This document shows positions 30,293 through 39,276 of a stretch of 39,276 bases of DNA, piece after piece (the first letter of the stretch is position 1; every line of letters begins with the position of its first letter). Source of the DNA: Flavobacteriales bacterium (GTDB taxonomy: Bacteria > Bacteroidota > Bacteroidia > Flavobacteriales > UBA7430). The stretch spans positions 1 to 39,276 of the forward strand of contig JAQWKY010000034.1 of the NCBI GenBank assembly GCA_029247585.1, read 5' to 3'. Under the pieces are notes generated by a model. It saw nothing but the letters and a program-made list of their open reading frames with translations, was not told where the DNA came from and ran no database searches. The position numbers were made by a program, and so were the translations under genes.

Positions 30293-31564
30293 ATGAATGT
30301 ACTCATATTAGGTTCCGGGGGTCGCGAACATACCTTCGCCTGGAAATTATCGCAAAGTCCACTATTAAAAAAACTTTACATTGCTCCTGGTAACGCAGGA
30401 ACAGGTAGTTTGGGTGAAAATATAAATGTCAACGCAAACGATTTTCCTGCCGTAAAATCACTTTGTTTGGAAAAAGAAATTAATCTGGTCGTAGTAGGAC
30501 CGGAAGACCCTTTGGTAAAGGGAATTCACGATTTCTTTTTGGCAGACACTGAGCTAAAAAATATTCCGGTAATCGGCCCTCAGAAAGCAGGTGCAGAATT
30601 AGAGGGGTCTAAAGATTTTGCCAAGGAATTCTTATTCCGTCACAATATTCCAACAGCAGCCTACCAAACCTTTACCTCTGAAGATTTAGAAGAAGGCTAT
30701 GCCTTCTTAGAAACATTAAAAGCACCCTATGTTTTAAAAGCAGACGGTCTAGCAGCCGGTAAAGGGGTACTTATATTAAACTCTTTAGACGAGGCGAAAG
30801 CAGAATTAAAAGAGATGCTTACTGAAGCGAAATTTGGTGCCGCAAGTGCTAAGGTAGTCATCGAAGAGTTTTTAGACGGAATTGAACTGTCTGTTTTTGT
30901 TTTAACCGATGGGAACAGCTATAAAGTCCTACCTACCGCCAAGGATTACAAGCGTATTGGTGAAGGTGATACCGGCTTAAACACAGGGGGTATGGGGGCC
31001 ATTTCGCCCGTTCCTTTTGCAGACGATGTACTGATGCAAAAAATTGAAGATCGTATTGTAAAACCTACGGTTGAGGGACTCAAAAAAGACAAGCTTCCCT
31101 ACAAAGGCTTCATCTTTATTGGATTGATAAAAGTAGACAATGAACCTATTGTTATTGAATACAATGTTAGAATGGGTGACCCCGAAACCGAAGCCGTTTT
31201 ACCTCGAATAAAATCAGATTTGTTGGAACTATTCCAAGCCGTTGGAGAAGGGAAATTGAATGAGAAAACGCTTGAGCTAGACCCTAGATTTGCTACAACG
31301 GTAATGATGGTCTCTGGCGGATACCCTGAGGCTTACGAAAAAGGGAAAGTCATGACAGGAATCGAAACGGTTAAAGATTCCATTGTCTTCCATGCCGGAA
31401 CAAAACAAGTCGGAAACGAAGTGCAAACCAATGGGGGTCGTGTTATGGCACTGACTTCTTTTGGGGATACCATGAACGAAGCCTTGTCGAAATCATTTGC
31501 CAATGCGGAAAAAGTAAACTTCGACGGAAAATACTACCGAACCGATATTGGTTTCGATTTATAA
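30293..31564 (+). CDS. purD: Phosphoribosylamine--glycine ligase
   Basis: MNVLILGSGGREHTFAWKLSQSP; APYVLKADGLAAGKGV; GGMGAISPVPF; EYNVRMGDPETEAVLPRI. Confidence 0.97.
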   Translation: MNVLILGSGGREHTFAWKLSQSPLLKKLYIAPGNAGTGSLGENINVNANDFPAVKSLCLEKEINLVVVGPEDPLVKGIHDFFLADTELKNIPVIGPQKAGAELEGSKDFAKEFLFRHNIPTAAYQTFTSEDLEEGYAFLETLKAPYVLKADGLAAGKGVLILNSLDEAKAELKEMLTEAKFGAASAKVVIEEFLDGIELSVFVLTDGNSYKVLPTAKDYKRIGEGDTGLNTGGMGAISPVPFADDVLMQKIEDRIVKPTVEGLKKDKLPYKGFIFIGLIKVDNEPIVIEYNVRMGDPETEAVLPRIKSDLLELFQAVGEGKLNEKTLELDPRFATTVMMVSGGYPEAYEKGKVMTGIETVKDSIVFHAGTKQVGNEVQTNGGRVMALTSFGDTMNEALSKSFANAEKVNFDGKYYRTDIGFDL

Positions 31565-31626
31565 ATCGTATCACTAAATAAATTCATACAATCAAAAGAA
31601 GTGAGGATTTACCTTGCCTAAGGAAT

Positions 31627-31908
31627 TTATTTCATCAGTGCTTTTAAATTTATCTCATACTGTTTGAGCAGAAATCTTCTCTCGTACAAAGTAGAAAGGC
31701 AAGAGTGAAGTAATACAGATGCTGCCGCAGGAGCCATTAACCATTTGGAAAAGTTAACATCCAAAATGTACAAACCAGCTACTAAAATGATGAATACATC
31801 AAACACATAGGTAATCGCTCTGGCAGTTTTTATCTTTCTGTGGTTGAGTTCTATTTTCTCCTCAAGTTCCTGTAAACTGATGTTTTTTAGGGCATCTAAA
31901 TGGCTCAT
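31627..31908 (-). CDS. Small hypothetical protein with two predicted TM segments (93 aa)
   Basis: Complete ORF; hydrophobic stretches YVFDVFIILVAGLYIL and WLMAPAAASVLLHSCL. Confidence 0.65.
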   Translation of the reverse strand: MSHLDALKNISLQELEEKIELNHRKIKTARAITYVFDVFIILVAGLYILDVNFSKWLMAPAAASVLLHSCLSTLYERRFLLKQYEINLKALMK

Positions 31909-31956
31909 AATTAGGGATTTTGTTCTTAAATTTAAAAATAATCTTCAAAATAAAGT

Positions 31957-32352
31957 GTGAACATAGAAAATATTAGAGAATATTGCCTCTCAAAAAGAGC
32001 GACAACGGAAGGTTTCCCCTTTAATGACAGCACTTTGGCCTTTAAAGTCGCTGGTAAAATATTTGCTTTGGCAAATTTAGATACCCATCCTTTAAAAATA
32101 AACTTAAAATGCGATCCCGAAAAAGCGATTGACCTTAGAGAGCGTTTTAAATCTGTACGACCCGGCTATCACATGAACAAAAAACATTGGAATACCCTAA
32201 AAATAAATGGAGAAATATCAAGAGAGATCCTCATCAACCTCATAGACCATTCCTACAACCTCGTGATAGCTAAACTTTCAAAAAAAATAAGAGAGGAGAA
32301 CTTGTTACAGCTCAATGCCCATGAAACAGCAAATGGAAAAGGGAGACAATAA
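31957..32352 (+). CDS. MmcQ/YjbR family protein (GTG start)
   Basis: NIENIREYCLSKRATTEGFPFNDSTLAFKVAGKIFALANLD...INLKCDPEKAIDLRERFKSVRPGYHMNKKHWNTL. Confidence 0.9.
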   Translation: MNIENIREYCLSKRATTEGFPFNDSTLAFKVAGKIFALANLDTHPLKINLKCDPEKAIDLRERFKSVRPGYHMNKKHWNTLKINGEISREILINLIDHSYNLVIAKLSKKIREENLLQLNAHETANGKGRQ

Positions 32353-32421
32353 ACCTTCGTTTTTTCATGCTTTTGAAAATAAACCCTTGACATCTAATTA
32401 GAATTACCGAAATTTGGGGCA

Positions 32422-34362
32422 ATGAACTCAAATCAAAAGTACTGCAAGAGCCTAACAGCCTACCAGAGATACAAAAGCCATGAAGTGAAAATTGGATCCA
32501 TTGGTATTGGGGGCGGCAATCCCATTCGCTTGCAATCCATGACGACCACAGACACCATGGATACTGATGCTACGGTGGCACAATCCATTCGTATGATTGA
32601 AGCCGGCTGTGAAATAGTTCGTATTACAGCACCCAGTAGAAGAGAGGCAGAAAATCTCAGAAATATAAAACATGAACTCCAAAAAAAGGGATACAACACC
32701 CCTTTGGTAGCAGATATACATTTTACCCCAACAGCCGCTGAAATCGCAGCAAGAATCGTCGAAAAAGTTCGGGTAAATCCGGGTAATTACGCAGACAAAA
32801 AGAAATTTCAGGAGATTGACTATACCGAAGAAAGCTATCAGGAGGAATTAGATCGCATCAACAAACGATTCACACCCTTGGTGAAAATTTGCAAGAAAGA
32901 AGGTACAGCCATGAGAATTGGGACAAATCACGGTTCACTTTCCGATCGAATTTTGAGCCGATACGGAGACACACCTCTTGGGATGGTAGAGTCAGCATTG
33001 GAATTTTTACGTATTTGTAAATCTTTGGGCTACAATCAGGTTGTCATTTCCATGAAAGCCAGCAACCCCCAAGTGATGGTTCAAGCCTACCGCTTACTCA
33101 TCAATAAAATGGAGGCTGAAGAAATGAGCTATCCACTTCACCTTGGTGTTACCGAAGCTGGAGAAGGAGAAGATGGTCGAATTAAATCGGCTGTTGGAAT
33201 CGGAACGCTCCTGGAAGACGGAATCGGAGATACCGTACGAGTTTCACTGACTGAAGAACCTGAATTTGAAATCCCCGTAGCAAAAACTCTAGTAGATCGT
33301 TACTCTAGAAGACTACCACACGATGCAATTCAATCAATCGACACGAACCCCATCAGTCCTTTTGATTATCAAAAAAGACACACACATGAAGTCTTCAACA
33401 TAGGAGGTAAAAATGTACCTATTGTAATCGCTGATCTGCATAAAAAGAATAAAATAAATCCTGCGGGGCTTTTCTCACTGGGTTATCATTATTCTATCCC
33501 CCTTGATAAGTGGAACATTGCCGATATGGCTTGTGATTATGTATTTGCCGGAAACAATACCATTAATTTTGCCATTCCTGGAACATTAGGTGTCATCTAC
33601 AATCACAAAACTTGGGTGAAAAATAAGGGGGAACGTTGTTATCCTTTGATAGACGCAAAAACTTATTTAGACGATTTAGAACTGTCTGCTGATTTGAACT
33701 TCATCCGCACAAGTTTGACTGAGTTAAATGATGAATTCATTTCCAAACTAACAGCAGATGCAAATGCTGTTTTAGTTATTGAAACCAGCAATAAACACGG
33801 AATGGCGGAACAACGTAGACTGGTCATGCAATTGATGAATTCAGACTGCAAAACTCCGGTAATCATCGGCAGAAACTACAAGGAATTGTCCGAAGAAAAA
33901 TTTCAGCTACAAGCCTCAACGGACTTGGGAGCACTCTTACTTGATGGACTTGGTGATGGCACATTTATTCAAGCTGAAAACTGTGGGAGCGATGAAATAA
34001 AAATGCAAACTGCCTTCGGTATTCTCCAAGCAACACGAACACGGATTTCTAAAACAGAATATATTTCATGCCCAAGTTGTGGCCGAACACTGTTTGACTT
34101 ACAAGAAACAACAGCAAAAATACGGTCTAAAACCAGTCATCTGAAAGGTTTGAAAATTGGAATTATGGGTTGTATCGTAAACGGCCCAGGTGAAATGGCT
34201 GATGCCGACTATGGATACGTGGGTACTGGAATTGGTAAGATTACCTTGTACAAAGAAAAAGAAGTCGTTCAGCGAAACATCGCATCCGATGCGGCTGTTG
34301 AGGCTCTTATTGAATTGATAAAAGATCACGGTGACTGGGTAGAACCCAATCATAGCCTATAA
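32422..34362 (+). CDS. ispG: 4-hydroxy-3-methylbut-2-enyl-diphosphate synthase, long insert-containing form (646 aa)
   Basis: RLQSMTTTDTMDTDATVAQSIRMIEAGCEIVRITAPS; ADIHFTPTAAEIAA..VEKVRVNPGNY; CPSCGRTLFDLQE; GCIVNGPGEMADADYGYVG. Confidence 0.96.
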   Translation: MNSNQKYCKSLTAYQRYKSHEVKIGSIGIGGGNPIRLQSMTTTDTMDTDATVAQSIRMIEAGCEIVRITAPSRREAENLRNIKHELQKKGYNTPLVADIHFTPTAAEIAARIVEKVRVNPGNYADKKKFQEIDYTEESYQEELDRINKRFTPLVKICKKEGTAMRIGTNHGSLSDRILSRYGDTPLGMVESALEFLRICKSLGYNQVVISMKASNPQVMVQAYRLLINKMEAEEMSYPLHLGVTEAGEGEDGRIKSAVGIGTLLEDGIGDTVRVSLTEEPEFEIPVAKTLVDRYSRRLPHDAIQSIDTNPISPFDYQKRHTHEVFNIGGKNVPIVIADLHKKNKINPAGLFSLGYHYSIPLDKWNIADMACDYVFAGNNTINFAIPGTLGVIYNHKTWVKNKGERCYPLIDAKTYLDDLELSADLNFIRTSLTELNDEFISKLTADANAVLVIETSNKHGMAEQRRLVMQLMNSDCKTPVIIGRNYKELSEEKFQLQASTDLGALLLDGLGDGTFIQAENCGSDEIKMQTAFGILQATRTRISKTEYISCPSCGRTLFDLQETTAKIRSKTSHLKGLKIGIMGCIVNGPGEMADADYGYVGTGIGKITLYKEKEVVQRNIASDAAVEALIELIKDHGDWVEPNHSL

Positions 34363-34530
34363 AGCCTCGTACATACAAACCTCTTTCAAAAAATCTACAC
34401 GGTATCCTATTTCATTGGGTGTAACCTTCAAATGATACTTCATTCGAATGTAACGACAAATCAATGCTCTTTTGTGTAGTAGGTTTTTACGTTTTGCTAA
34501 GGCAATCACATTTGTTATTCGATCATGCAT
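34357..34530 (-). CDS. Small hypothetical ORF (57 aa), absent from the supplied ORF track
   Basis: Hand translation: MHDRITNVIALAKRKNLLHKRALICRYIRMKYHLKVTPNEIGYRVDFLKEVCMYEAL*; its TAG lies inside the ispG 3' end. Confidence 0.55.
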   Translation of the reverse strand: MHDRITNVIALAKRKNLLHKRALICRYIRMKYHLKVTPNEIGYRVDFLKEVCMYEAL

Positions 34531-34742
34531 AGGTCTATTATTTTATTTACGTAAGTACAGACCAAAAGCTATGCCAAAACAAAGCAATTGACTATTTATC
34601 AATGATTTGCAATATACAAACGTCACACATCATCCAATTAGAGGTAGGATGAAAAAGATCTAGACAGAGTGAAATTACACCATAATTGACTCTGAAAAAT
34701 CATCTAACCCTCTGGGAAACAATACCTATCACTTATTTTAGT

Positions 34743-34750
34743 TATATTTG
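34743..34750 (+). promoter_or_regulatory. Candidate -7 box for the 1294-aa mosaic gene
   Basis: TATATTTG 25 nt upstream of the ATG at 34776. Confidence 0.45.
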
Positions 34751-34775
34751 TTATAGAAACTAATCTCCTCAGATT

Positions 34776-37700
34776 ATGAATAAACTTAAATCGCTTAAGC
34801 CAAGCAACTTCTGTGCATTTTTATTTGCATTGTTTCTAATGCTAAATGGCTTTGTTTCGAACAATATTCAAGCACAAAACAACAGAACCTTTGTAGAAAT
34901 AGGCACTGAGTTTTCATACTCATTTCTCTTAGACACATACCCTTATGGAGTTTCAGATCTTCCAGGTTGGTCGGTAGGCGAGTTCCCTGAATGGGCTAAC
35001 GTGTCCATTATTTCGGAAATTATCGACAAGGAGAATGACCTTGAAAGCGTTTTAAATTATTACTTGAACGTTTCAGGGACTCCTGAAGATCATCACCTAG
35101 GAGAATATTTAATTACAGCAAACCTTATCAATCCTTGGACAGGAGATGTCCTTGAAGTCATTGAAACAATTTTTGAGATCATCGAAACTGAAAATTGCAT
35201 CTGCACTATGGAATACGATCCCGTATGTGGCGCTGATGGAAAAACCTATAGCAATGCTTGTGAAGCAAGCTGCAAAGGTGTGGATGTCATTTCAGAAGGA
35301 ATGTGTGACACAAACTCTACGGGCTGTCAAGTTGATGACAAATTTTATGATTTTGGTGAAAGCTTCAACATCGATTGCAACAGTTGTTTCTGCAGCCAAG
35401 GCCCTGATGGAGTAGGCCTTGTCGCTTGTACAGAAATGGCTTGCATAGAGGGGTGTTACGACGACGAAAAAAACCATTTTGAAGAAGGTGAAAGTTGGAC
35501 TGAGGATGCCTGCACCACTTGTTTCTGTGAAGATGGCGAAATTATATGTGCAACCATGATGTGCATGGAGCCCTACTGTGAAAACCCTATCTACTCTGAC
35601 GACACTTGCTGCCCCACATGTCCTGATGAAGAAGGTTGCTATGACGATTCCGAAACCTACTATGAAAATGGTGAGGAATGGAATACAGATGATTGTACTT
35701 TCTGTTCTTGCGACCAAGGAGAGATCATCTGCGCCGTTATTGACTGTGCCATGCCAAATTGCGACAACCCCATATACAAAGAAGGACAATGCTGCCCTAC
35801 CTGTCCTGACGAAACAAGTTGTTTCGATGAAGCAGGCATTTATTATGACAATGGTGCAGAGTGGAACATAGATGACTGTACGTTCTGCTCGTGTATCGAA
35901 GGAGAGATCATGTGTGCAGTTGCGGCCTGTGAAGAGCCCAACTGTGCGAATCCAATCTATACAGACGGACAATGCTGTCCTACCTGCCCGGATACCTGTG
36001 AAAATAAATTCCAAGACCTTACGAATTACGGTGAACTTTTTGGGGTAACAAACTGTGATGTTGCTGTGGCCGCTCTCACATCATTCGGATTAGACTGCCA
36101 TACGGATCTATCTGTGTATGGTTATTTGCTTGGCATTGAATATGACGAGGAAATTACTCTAGCTGAATTTTGTCCTTGTTCCTGCGAAGACAATACTGGA
36201 AATCCAAATTGCTTGGACGATGCCTACTACAATTACGACCCAACAATAATAGGTACAGAACCATGCATTGACCCATGTGCGGTGGTTGATTGCATGCCCG
36301 GATACAATTGCATTAATGGAGATTGTATTGGCCCTATAGAACCGGGATGTTTCGCTGAAAATGGTCTACTACACCCAGTAGGTTTTGTGTTAGAAAACGA
36401 ATGTACAACGTGTTATTGCGAAGTAAGTTCAGACCCAATGAAGGCCGAATGGATTTGTGAAGAAACGACAACATGTAACGATTGTAATGAAGTAATTTGC
36501 CCTACAGGAACCACCTGCATAATGGGTCAGTGTATTCCCCTTGACACAACAGATTACGGATGCACAAAAGAGGATGAATGGTTTGCATTTGGCACTGAAA
36601 TGGAACAAAGCTGCAACCATTGCATTTGTACACCAGGATTCAACCCTTATGCCGAAGGCTTCTGGGCTTGTACCAAAATGGCTTGTGAAGGTTGTACCGA
36701 TCCTGCTGCAACAAATTACGACCAATATGCAAGTATAGACGACAACTCTTGTGAATACGAATGTCCTAATGTATGTTGCATGGCGATGGACGCAAGTTGC
36801 TTGGCTTGTGGAGCTTGTATGAGTGTTGAAGAATATTGTGAGCTGTACCCTACAACAGCAGGTTGTCCAATCTATGGATGTACTGACCCTACAGCACAAA
36901 ACTACAATCAAAATGCAGTTATCAACGACAACTCCTGCGAGTACGAATGTCCTAATGCTTGTTGCTTGGCAATGATTGCTAGTTGTTTGGCTTGTTCAGA
37001 ATGTATGAGCATAGAAGAGTACTGTCAATTAAATCCTAATACTGAAGGTTGCCCAGTTACTGGGTGTACAGATCCCGAAGCTATTAACTACAATTCGAAT
37101 GCAGAAATTGATGACAATTCCTGCGAATATCCACAAGAACCAAATTGGGACTTTGCCATTACAGGAAACAACCATACCTTGATTTTACCTGAGGGTTTAA
37201 CGAGCGAATTGTTATCTGGAAATCCTCTGGAAGATGGAGATAAAGTGGGCGTATTCTTTGACAATAATGGTGAATTGGTTTGCGCGGGATTCACCACTTG
37301 GGAAGGAGCTACTACAATCATTCCTGCACAAGGAGATGATTTAACCACTGATAATAAAGATGGGTTTAGCAGTGGCGAAATCTTCAAATGGATGATTTGG
37401 GACGTCTCTGAAAATTTAATCTCCAATGCAGAAGGTCGGTTTACTTCCATAGATGAAATACATTTTTCTATCAATGGGATATCAACACTCGCAGAAATTA
37501 CCGCTACGCCTTTAATCCAAGATCAAGAGATTCAATTGAAAGAAGGTTGGAATATGTTCTCTACCTACATGAAGCATGAGAACATGAAAATCAAAACTAT
37601 TTTTCATCAGATTGTGCAACACGTTGTTATAGCCAAAAATAACTACGGACATGCCTATCTGCCAGAGTGGGATTTTGATGGTATTGACAACATGATACCA

Positions 37701-38660
37701 GGACATGCTTATCAAACAAAATTAACAGCTGACAATACACTTCACATTGAGGGTGAATACACAAAACCAGAAAACCACCCAATTACACTTACTGAAGGAT
37801 GGAACATGATAGGTTATCTAAGAACTGAAGACGCTTCAACGATTGATGTATTCGAAGGTATCAATGACTTAGTTATTGTGAAAAATAACATTGGTATGGC
37901 TTACCTACCGGAATTCAACTTTGATGGTATTGGCATGATGACTGCTGGACAAGGGTATCAAGTAAAAGTCCTTTCAGAGCAAGTTTTAAAATACACTTCC
38001 GAAGTATACGAATACAAACGAAGACCAACAGGGCTAAACAAAACCTTGAGACATTTCGATCAAGCCGTTAATACGGGCTCCAACATGAGCTTGGTTCTGC
38101 CTGAAGATGCATGGGGCAATAAACCTTTGGAATTCGATGAAGTAGCTGTTTACGACAACAAAGGCCTATTGGTTGGTGCCATGCCGTATCAGAATGGCAA
38201 TATGGTGATGCCTATCTACGGTGATGATAATCTTAGCACCACAAAAGATGGTCTATACAAACACGAGGACTTTCAAATGGTTCTTTGGTCGGCAAAAACC
38301 GGATCGAAAACGGATATTTCGGTAAAATGGAAAGAGACGACTTCAGGCTTCCAAAAAGATGACATTGCATATGCCTCTGAACTAGACTTCGTCAATGAGC
38401 TCAAGAAACTGCACTCCGTAAACTTGTTCCCTAATCCTACAAATAATCAAACCGAATTACAGGCTGTTTTGACCCAAGAAGATAAACTTGAGATTTCCAT
38501 CTATAATCTTATTGGTAAAAAGGTATTCAAGTCCGTAAATACTTACCAAAAAGGACCTATTCATCAAATTCTTGAGATCGCATATCTTCCTGCCGGTTCG
38601 TATATCATACAACTAGAAACAACGACTGAACTCGTTAATAAAAGTTTAATCGTCAAGTAA
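34776..38660 (+). CDS. Secreted Cys-rich mosaic protein: Kazal, VWC-like repeats, ShK-like module, GCTDP repeats, duplicated C-terminal modules, T9SS type A sorting domain
   Basis: Signal peptide ...[15 protein letters not shown]; Kazal [26 protein letters not shown]; three x59-aa units ending CCPTCPD; GCTDPxAxNYxxxAxxxDNSCEY x3; C-term [35 protein letters not shown]...[12 protein letters not shown]...KSLIVK. Confidence 0.9.
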   Translation: MNKLKSLKPSNFCAFLFALFLMLNGFVSNNIQAQNNRTFVEIGTEFSYSFLLDTYPYGVSDLPGWSVGEFPEWANVSIISEIIDKENDLESVLNYYLNVSGTPEDHHLGEYLITANLINPWTGDVLEVIETIFEIIETENCICTMEYDPVCGADGKTYSNACEASCKGVDVISEGMCDTNSTGCQVDDKFYDFGESFNIDCNSCFCSQGPDGVGLVACTEMACIEGCYDDEKNHFEEGESWTEDACTTCFCEDGEIICATMMCMEPYCENPIYSDDTCCPTCPDEEGCYDDSETYYENGEEWNTDDCTFCSCDQGEIICAVIDCAMPNCDNPIYKEGQCCPTCPDETSCFDEAGIYYDNGAEWNIDDCTFCSCIEGEIMCAVAACEEPNCANPIYTDGQCCPTCPDTCENKFQDLTNYGELFGVTNCDVAVAALTSFGLDCHTDLSVYGYLLGIEYDEEITLAEFCPCSCEDNTGNPNCLDDAYYNYDPTIIGTEPCIDPCAVVDCMPGYNCINGDCIGPIEPGCFAENGLLHPVGFVLENECTTCYCEVSSDPMKAEWICEETTTCNDCNEVICPTGTTCIMGQCIPLDTTDYGCTKEDEWFAFGTEMEQSCNHCICTPGFNPYAEGFWACTKMACEGCTDPAATNYDQYASIDDNSCEYECPNVCCMAMDASCLACGACMSVEEYCELYPTTAGCPIYGCTDPTAQNYNQNAVINDNSCEYECPNACCLAMIASCLACSECMSIEEYCQLNPNTEGCPVTGCTDPEAINYNSNAEIDDNSCEYPQEPNWDFAITGNNHTLILPEGLTSELLSGNPLEDGDKVGVFFDNNGELVCAGFTTWEGATTIIPAQGDDLTTDNKDGFSSGEIFKWMIWDVSENLISNAEGRFTSIDEIHFSINGISTLAEITATPLIQDQEIQLKEGWNMFSTYMKHENMKIKTIFHQIVQHVVIAKNNYGHAYLPEWDFDGIDNMIPGHAYQTKLTADNTLHIEGEYTKPENHPITLTEGWNMIGYLRTEDASTIDVFEGINDLVIVKNNIGMAYLPEFNFDGIGMMTAGQGYQVKVLSEQVLKYTSEVYEYKRRPTGLNKTLRHFDQAVNTGSNMSLVLPEDAWGNKPLEFDEVAVYDNKGLLVGAMPYQNGNMVMPIYGDDNLSTTKDGLYKHEDFQMVLWSAKTGSKTDISVKWKETTSGFQKDDIAYASELDFVNELKKLHSVNLFPNPTNNQTELQAVLTQEDKLEISIYNLIGKKVFKSVNTYQKGPIHQILEIAYLPAGSYIIQLETTTELVNKSLIVK
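35196..35306 (+). other. Kazal-type serine protease inhibitor domain (sub-feature)
   Basis: C-x1-C-x7-C-x10-C-x3-C-x10-C with [14 protein letters not shown] core. Confidence 0.9.
35451..35993 (+). repeat. Three tandem 59-aa VWC/chordin-like repeats, exact 183-bp period
   Basis: Units at 35451-35627, 35634-35810 and 35817-35993, each (G/S)C(Y/F)D...W..D.CT.C.C..GEI.CA...C..P.C.NPIY...CCPTCPD. Confidence 0.88.
36690..37133 (+). repeat. GCTDP repeats: two full 62-aa units plus a third 24-aa partial unit, exact 186-bp period
   Basis: Unit starts at 36690, 36876 and 37062; [40 protein letters not shown]. Confidence 0.9.
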
Positions 38661-38674
38661 TAGCTCAACAAAAA

Positions 38675-38706
38675 AACGCCACATCTTTTGATGTGGCGTT
38701 TTTTTT
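38675..38706. terminator. Bidirectional hairpin terminator
   Basis: AACGCCACATC-TTTT-GATGTGGCGTT, perfect 11-bp stem flanked by A- and T-tracts, between convergent genes. Confidence 0.92.
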
Positions 38707-38730
38707 TAATTCTAGTCAAAGAAAAACGTA

Positions 38731-39207
38731 CTACAGCAATCCCTTATTCAATTTTACAATTTCCTCGTATCCTTTATCCAAAGGGAGCGCCTCTTTAGAG
38801 GCAGCATGAACAGCTAAGGCATCGCAACGTTCATTCTCAGGGTGATTGTTATGCCCTTTTACCCACTCAAACTTGACGTTATGTTTTTTATAAATAAGTA
38901 AAAAACGCCTCCATAAATCGGCATTCTTTTTACCCTTGAATCCCTTTTTCACCCAATTGAAGACCCAGCCTTTTTCAACCGAATCAACCACGTATTTGGA
39001 ATCTGAGGTCACCAAAACCTCTGCGCCATCACTTTTAATGCTCTCTAATGCAACAATAACAGCAAGAAGTTCCATCCTGTTGTTGGTTGTTAAACGAAAA
39101 CCTTGAGCTAATTCTTTGCGATGCTTTCCCGAAATCATGACAATACCATAACCTCCCGGACCTGGATTCCCACTAGCCGCGCCGTCAGTATATATTGATA
39201 TTTTCAT
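38731..39207 (-). CDS. rnhA: Ribonuclease HI
   Basis: ISIYTDGAASGNPGPGGYGIVM; NNRMELLAVIVALESIK; DSKYVVDSVEKGWVFNWVKKGFKGKKNADLWRRF; WVKGHNNHPENERCDALA. Confidence 0.97.
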   Translation of the reverse strand: MKISIYTDGAASGNPGPGGYGIVMISGKHRKELAQGFRLTTNNRMELLAVIVALESIKSDGAEVLVTSDSKYVVDSVEKGWVFNWVKKGFKGKKNADLWRRFLLIYKKHNVKFEWVKGHNNHPENERCDALAVHAASKEALPLDKGYEEIVKLNKGLL

Positions 39208-39276
39208 TCTATAATGGATTCTATGACTTTAGGAAAATGAAGTGCTTCTAGTTCTTGAACTTTGGCTTGAACCTCA
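39204..39276 (-). CDS. purN: C-terminal fragment, probably phosphoribosylglycinamide formyltransferase
   Basis: Minus strand reads EVQAKVQELEALHFPKVIESIIE*, like the PurN C-terminus; 4-bp ATGA overlap with the rnhA start. Confidence 0.6.
   Translation of the reverse strand, partial: EVQAKVQELEALHFPKVIESIIE

Noticed and set aside
35292-36014. 240-aa antisense ORF opposite the Cys-rich repeats
   Set aside because: Shadow ORF caused by the Cys/Asp/Glu-rich codon composition of the + strand gene; no recognisable family and the sense frame is clearly coding.
36429-36911. 160-aa antisense ORF opposite the GCTDP repeats
   Set aside because: Same compositional artefact; low-complexity Cys/Thr/Val translation.
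35451-37133. Regular 183/186-bp repeats as a CRISPR-like or non-coding array
   Set aside because: Periods are multiples of 3, conserved at the protein level, and within a continuous reading frame.

Overview
This looks like an ordinary chromosomal window from a marine Bacteroidetes (Flavobacteriia/Cryomorphaceae-like) genome. Housekeeping genes include ubiX, ruvB, ruvC, greA, ahcY, ribF, atpDC, bioF-bioD-bioA, lepA, an acyl-CoA carboxylase beta subunit, purD, ispG, rnhA and the tail of purN. They are interleaved with surface and secreted proteins typical of the phylum: a DUF6029-like protein, an Omp28-like lipoprotein, a TonB-dependent receptor / giant T9SS cargo / PorV-like cluster, a T9SS type-B P-domain protein and a 1294-aa cysteine-rich T9SS cargo. 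I saw no tRNA, rRNA, CRISPR array or transposase. The most notable observations are: (1) a 1294-aa secreted mosaic protein with a Kazal inhibitor module (predicted P1 Met), three tandem 59-aa VWC-like repeats with exact 61-aa periodicity, a ShK-like module, GCTDP repeats with exact 62-aa periodicity and a nested A-B-B'-A' C-terminal duplication; (2) lepA (EF4) interrupted by one in-frame TAG where the conserved Tyr of YASFDY is expected, right at the junction with the C-terminal domain, with a short inverted repeat just downstream that encloses possible restart codons; (3) a Rieske-like lipoprotein with altered ligand motifs; (4) a 57-aa ORF absent from the supplied track, overlapping the ispG 3' end. 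All family calls come from reading the translations; no database search was run.
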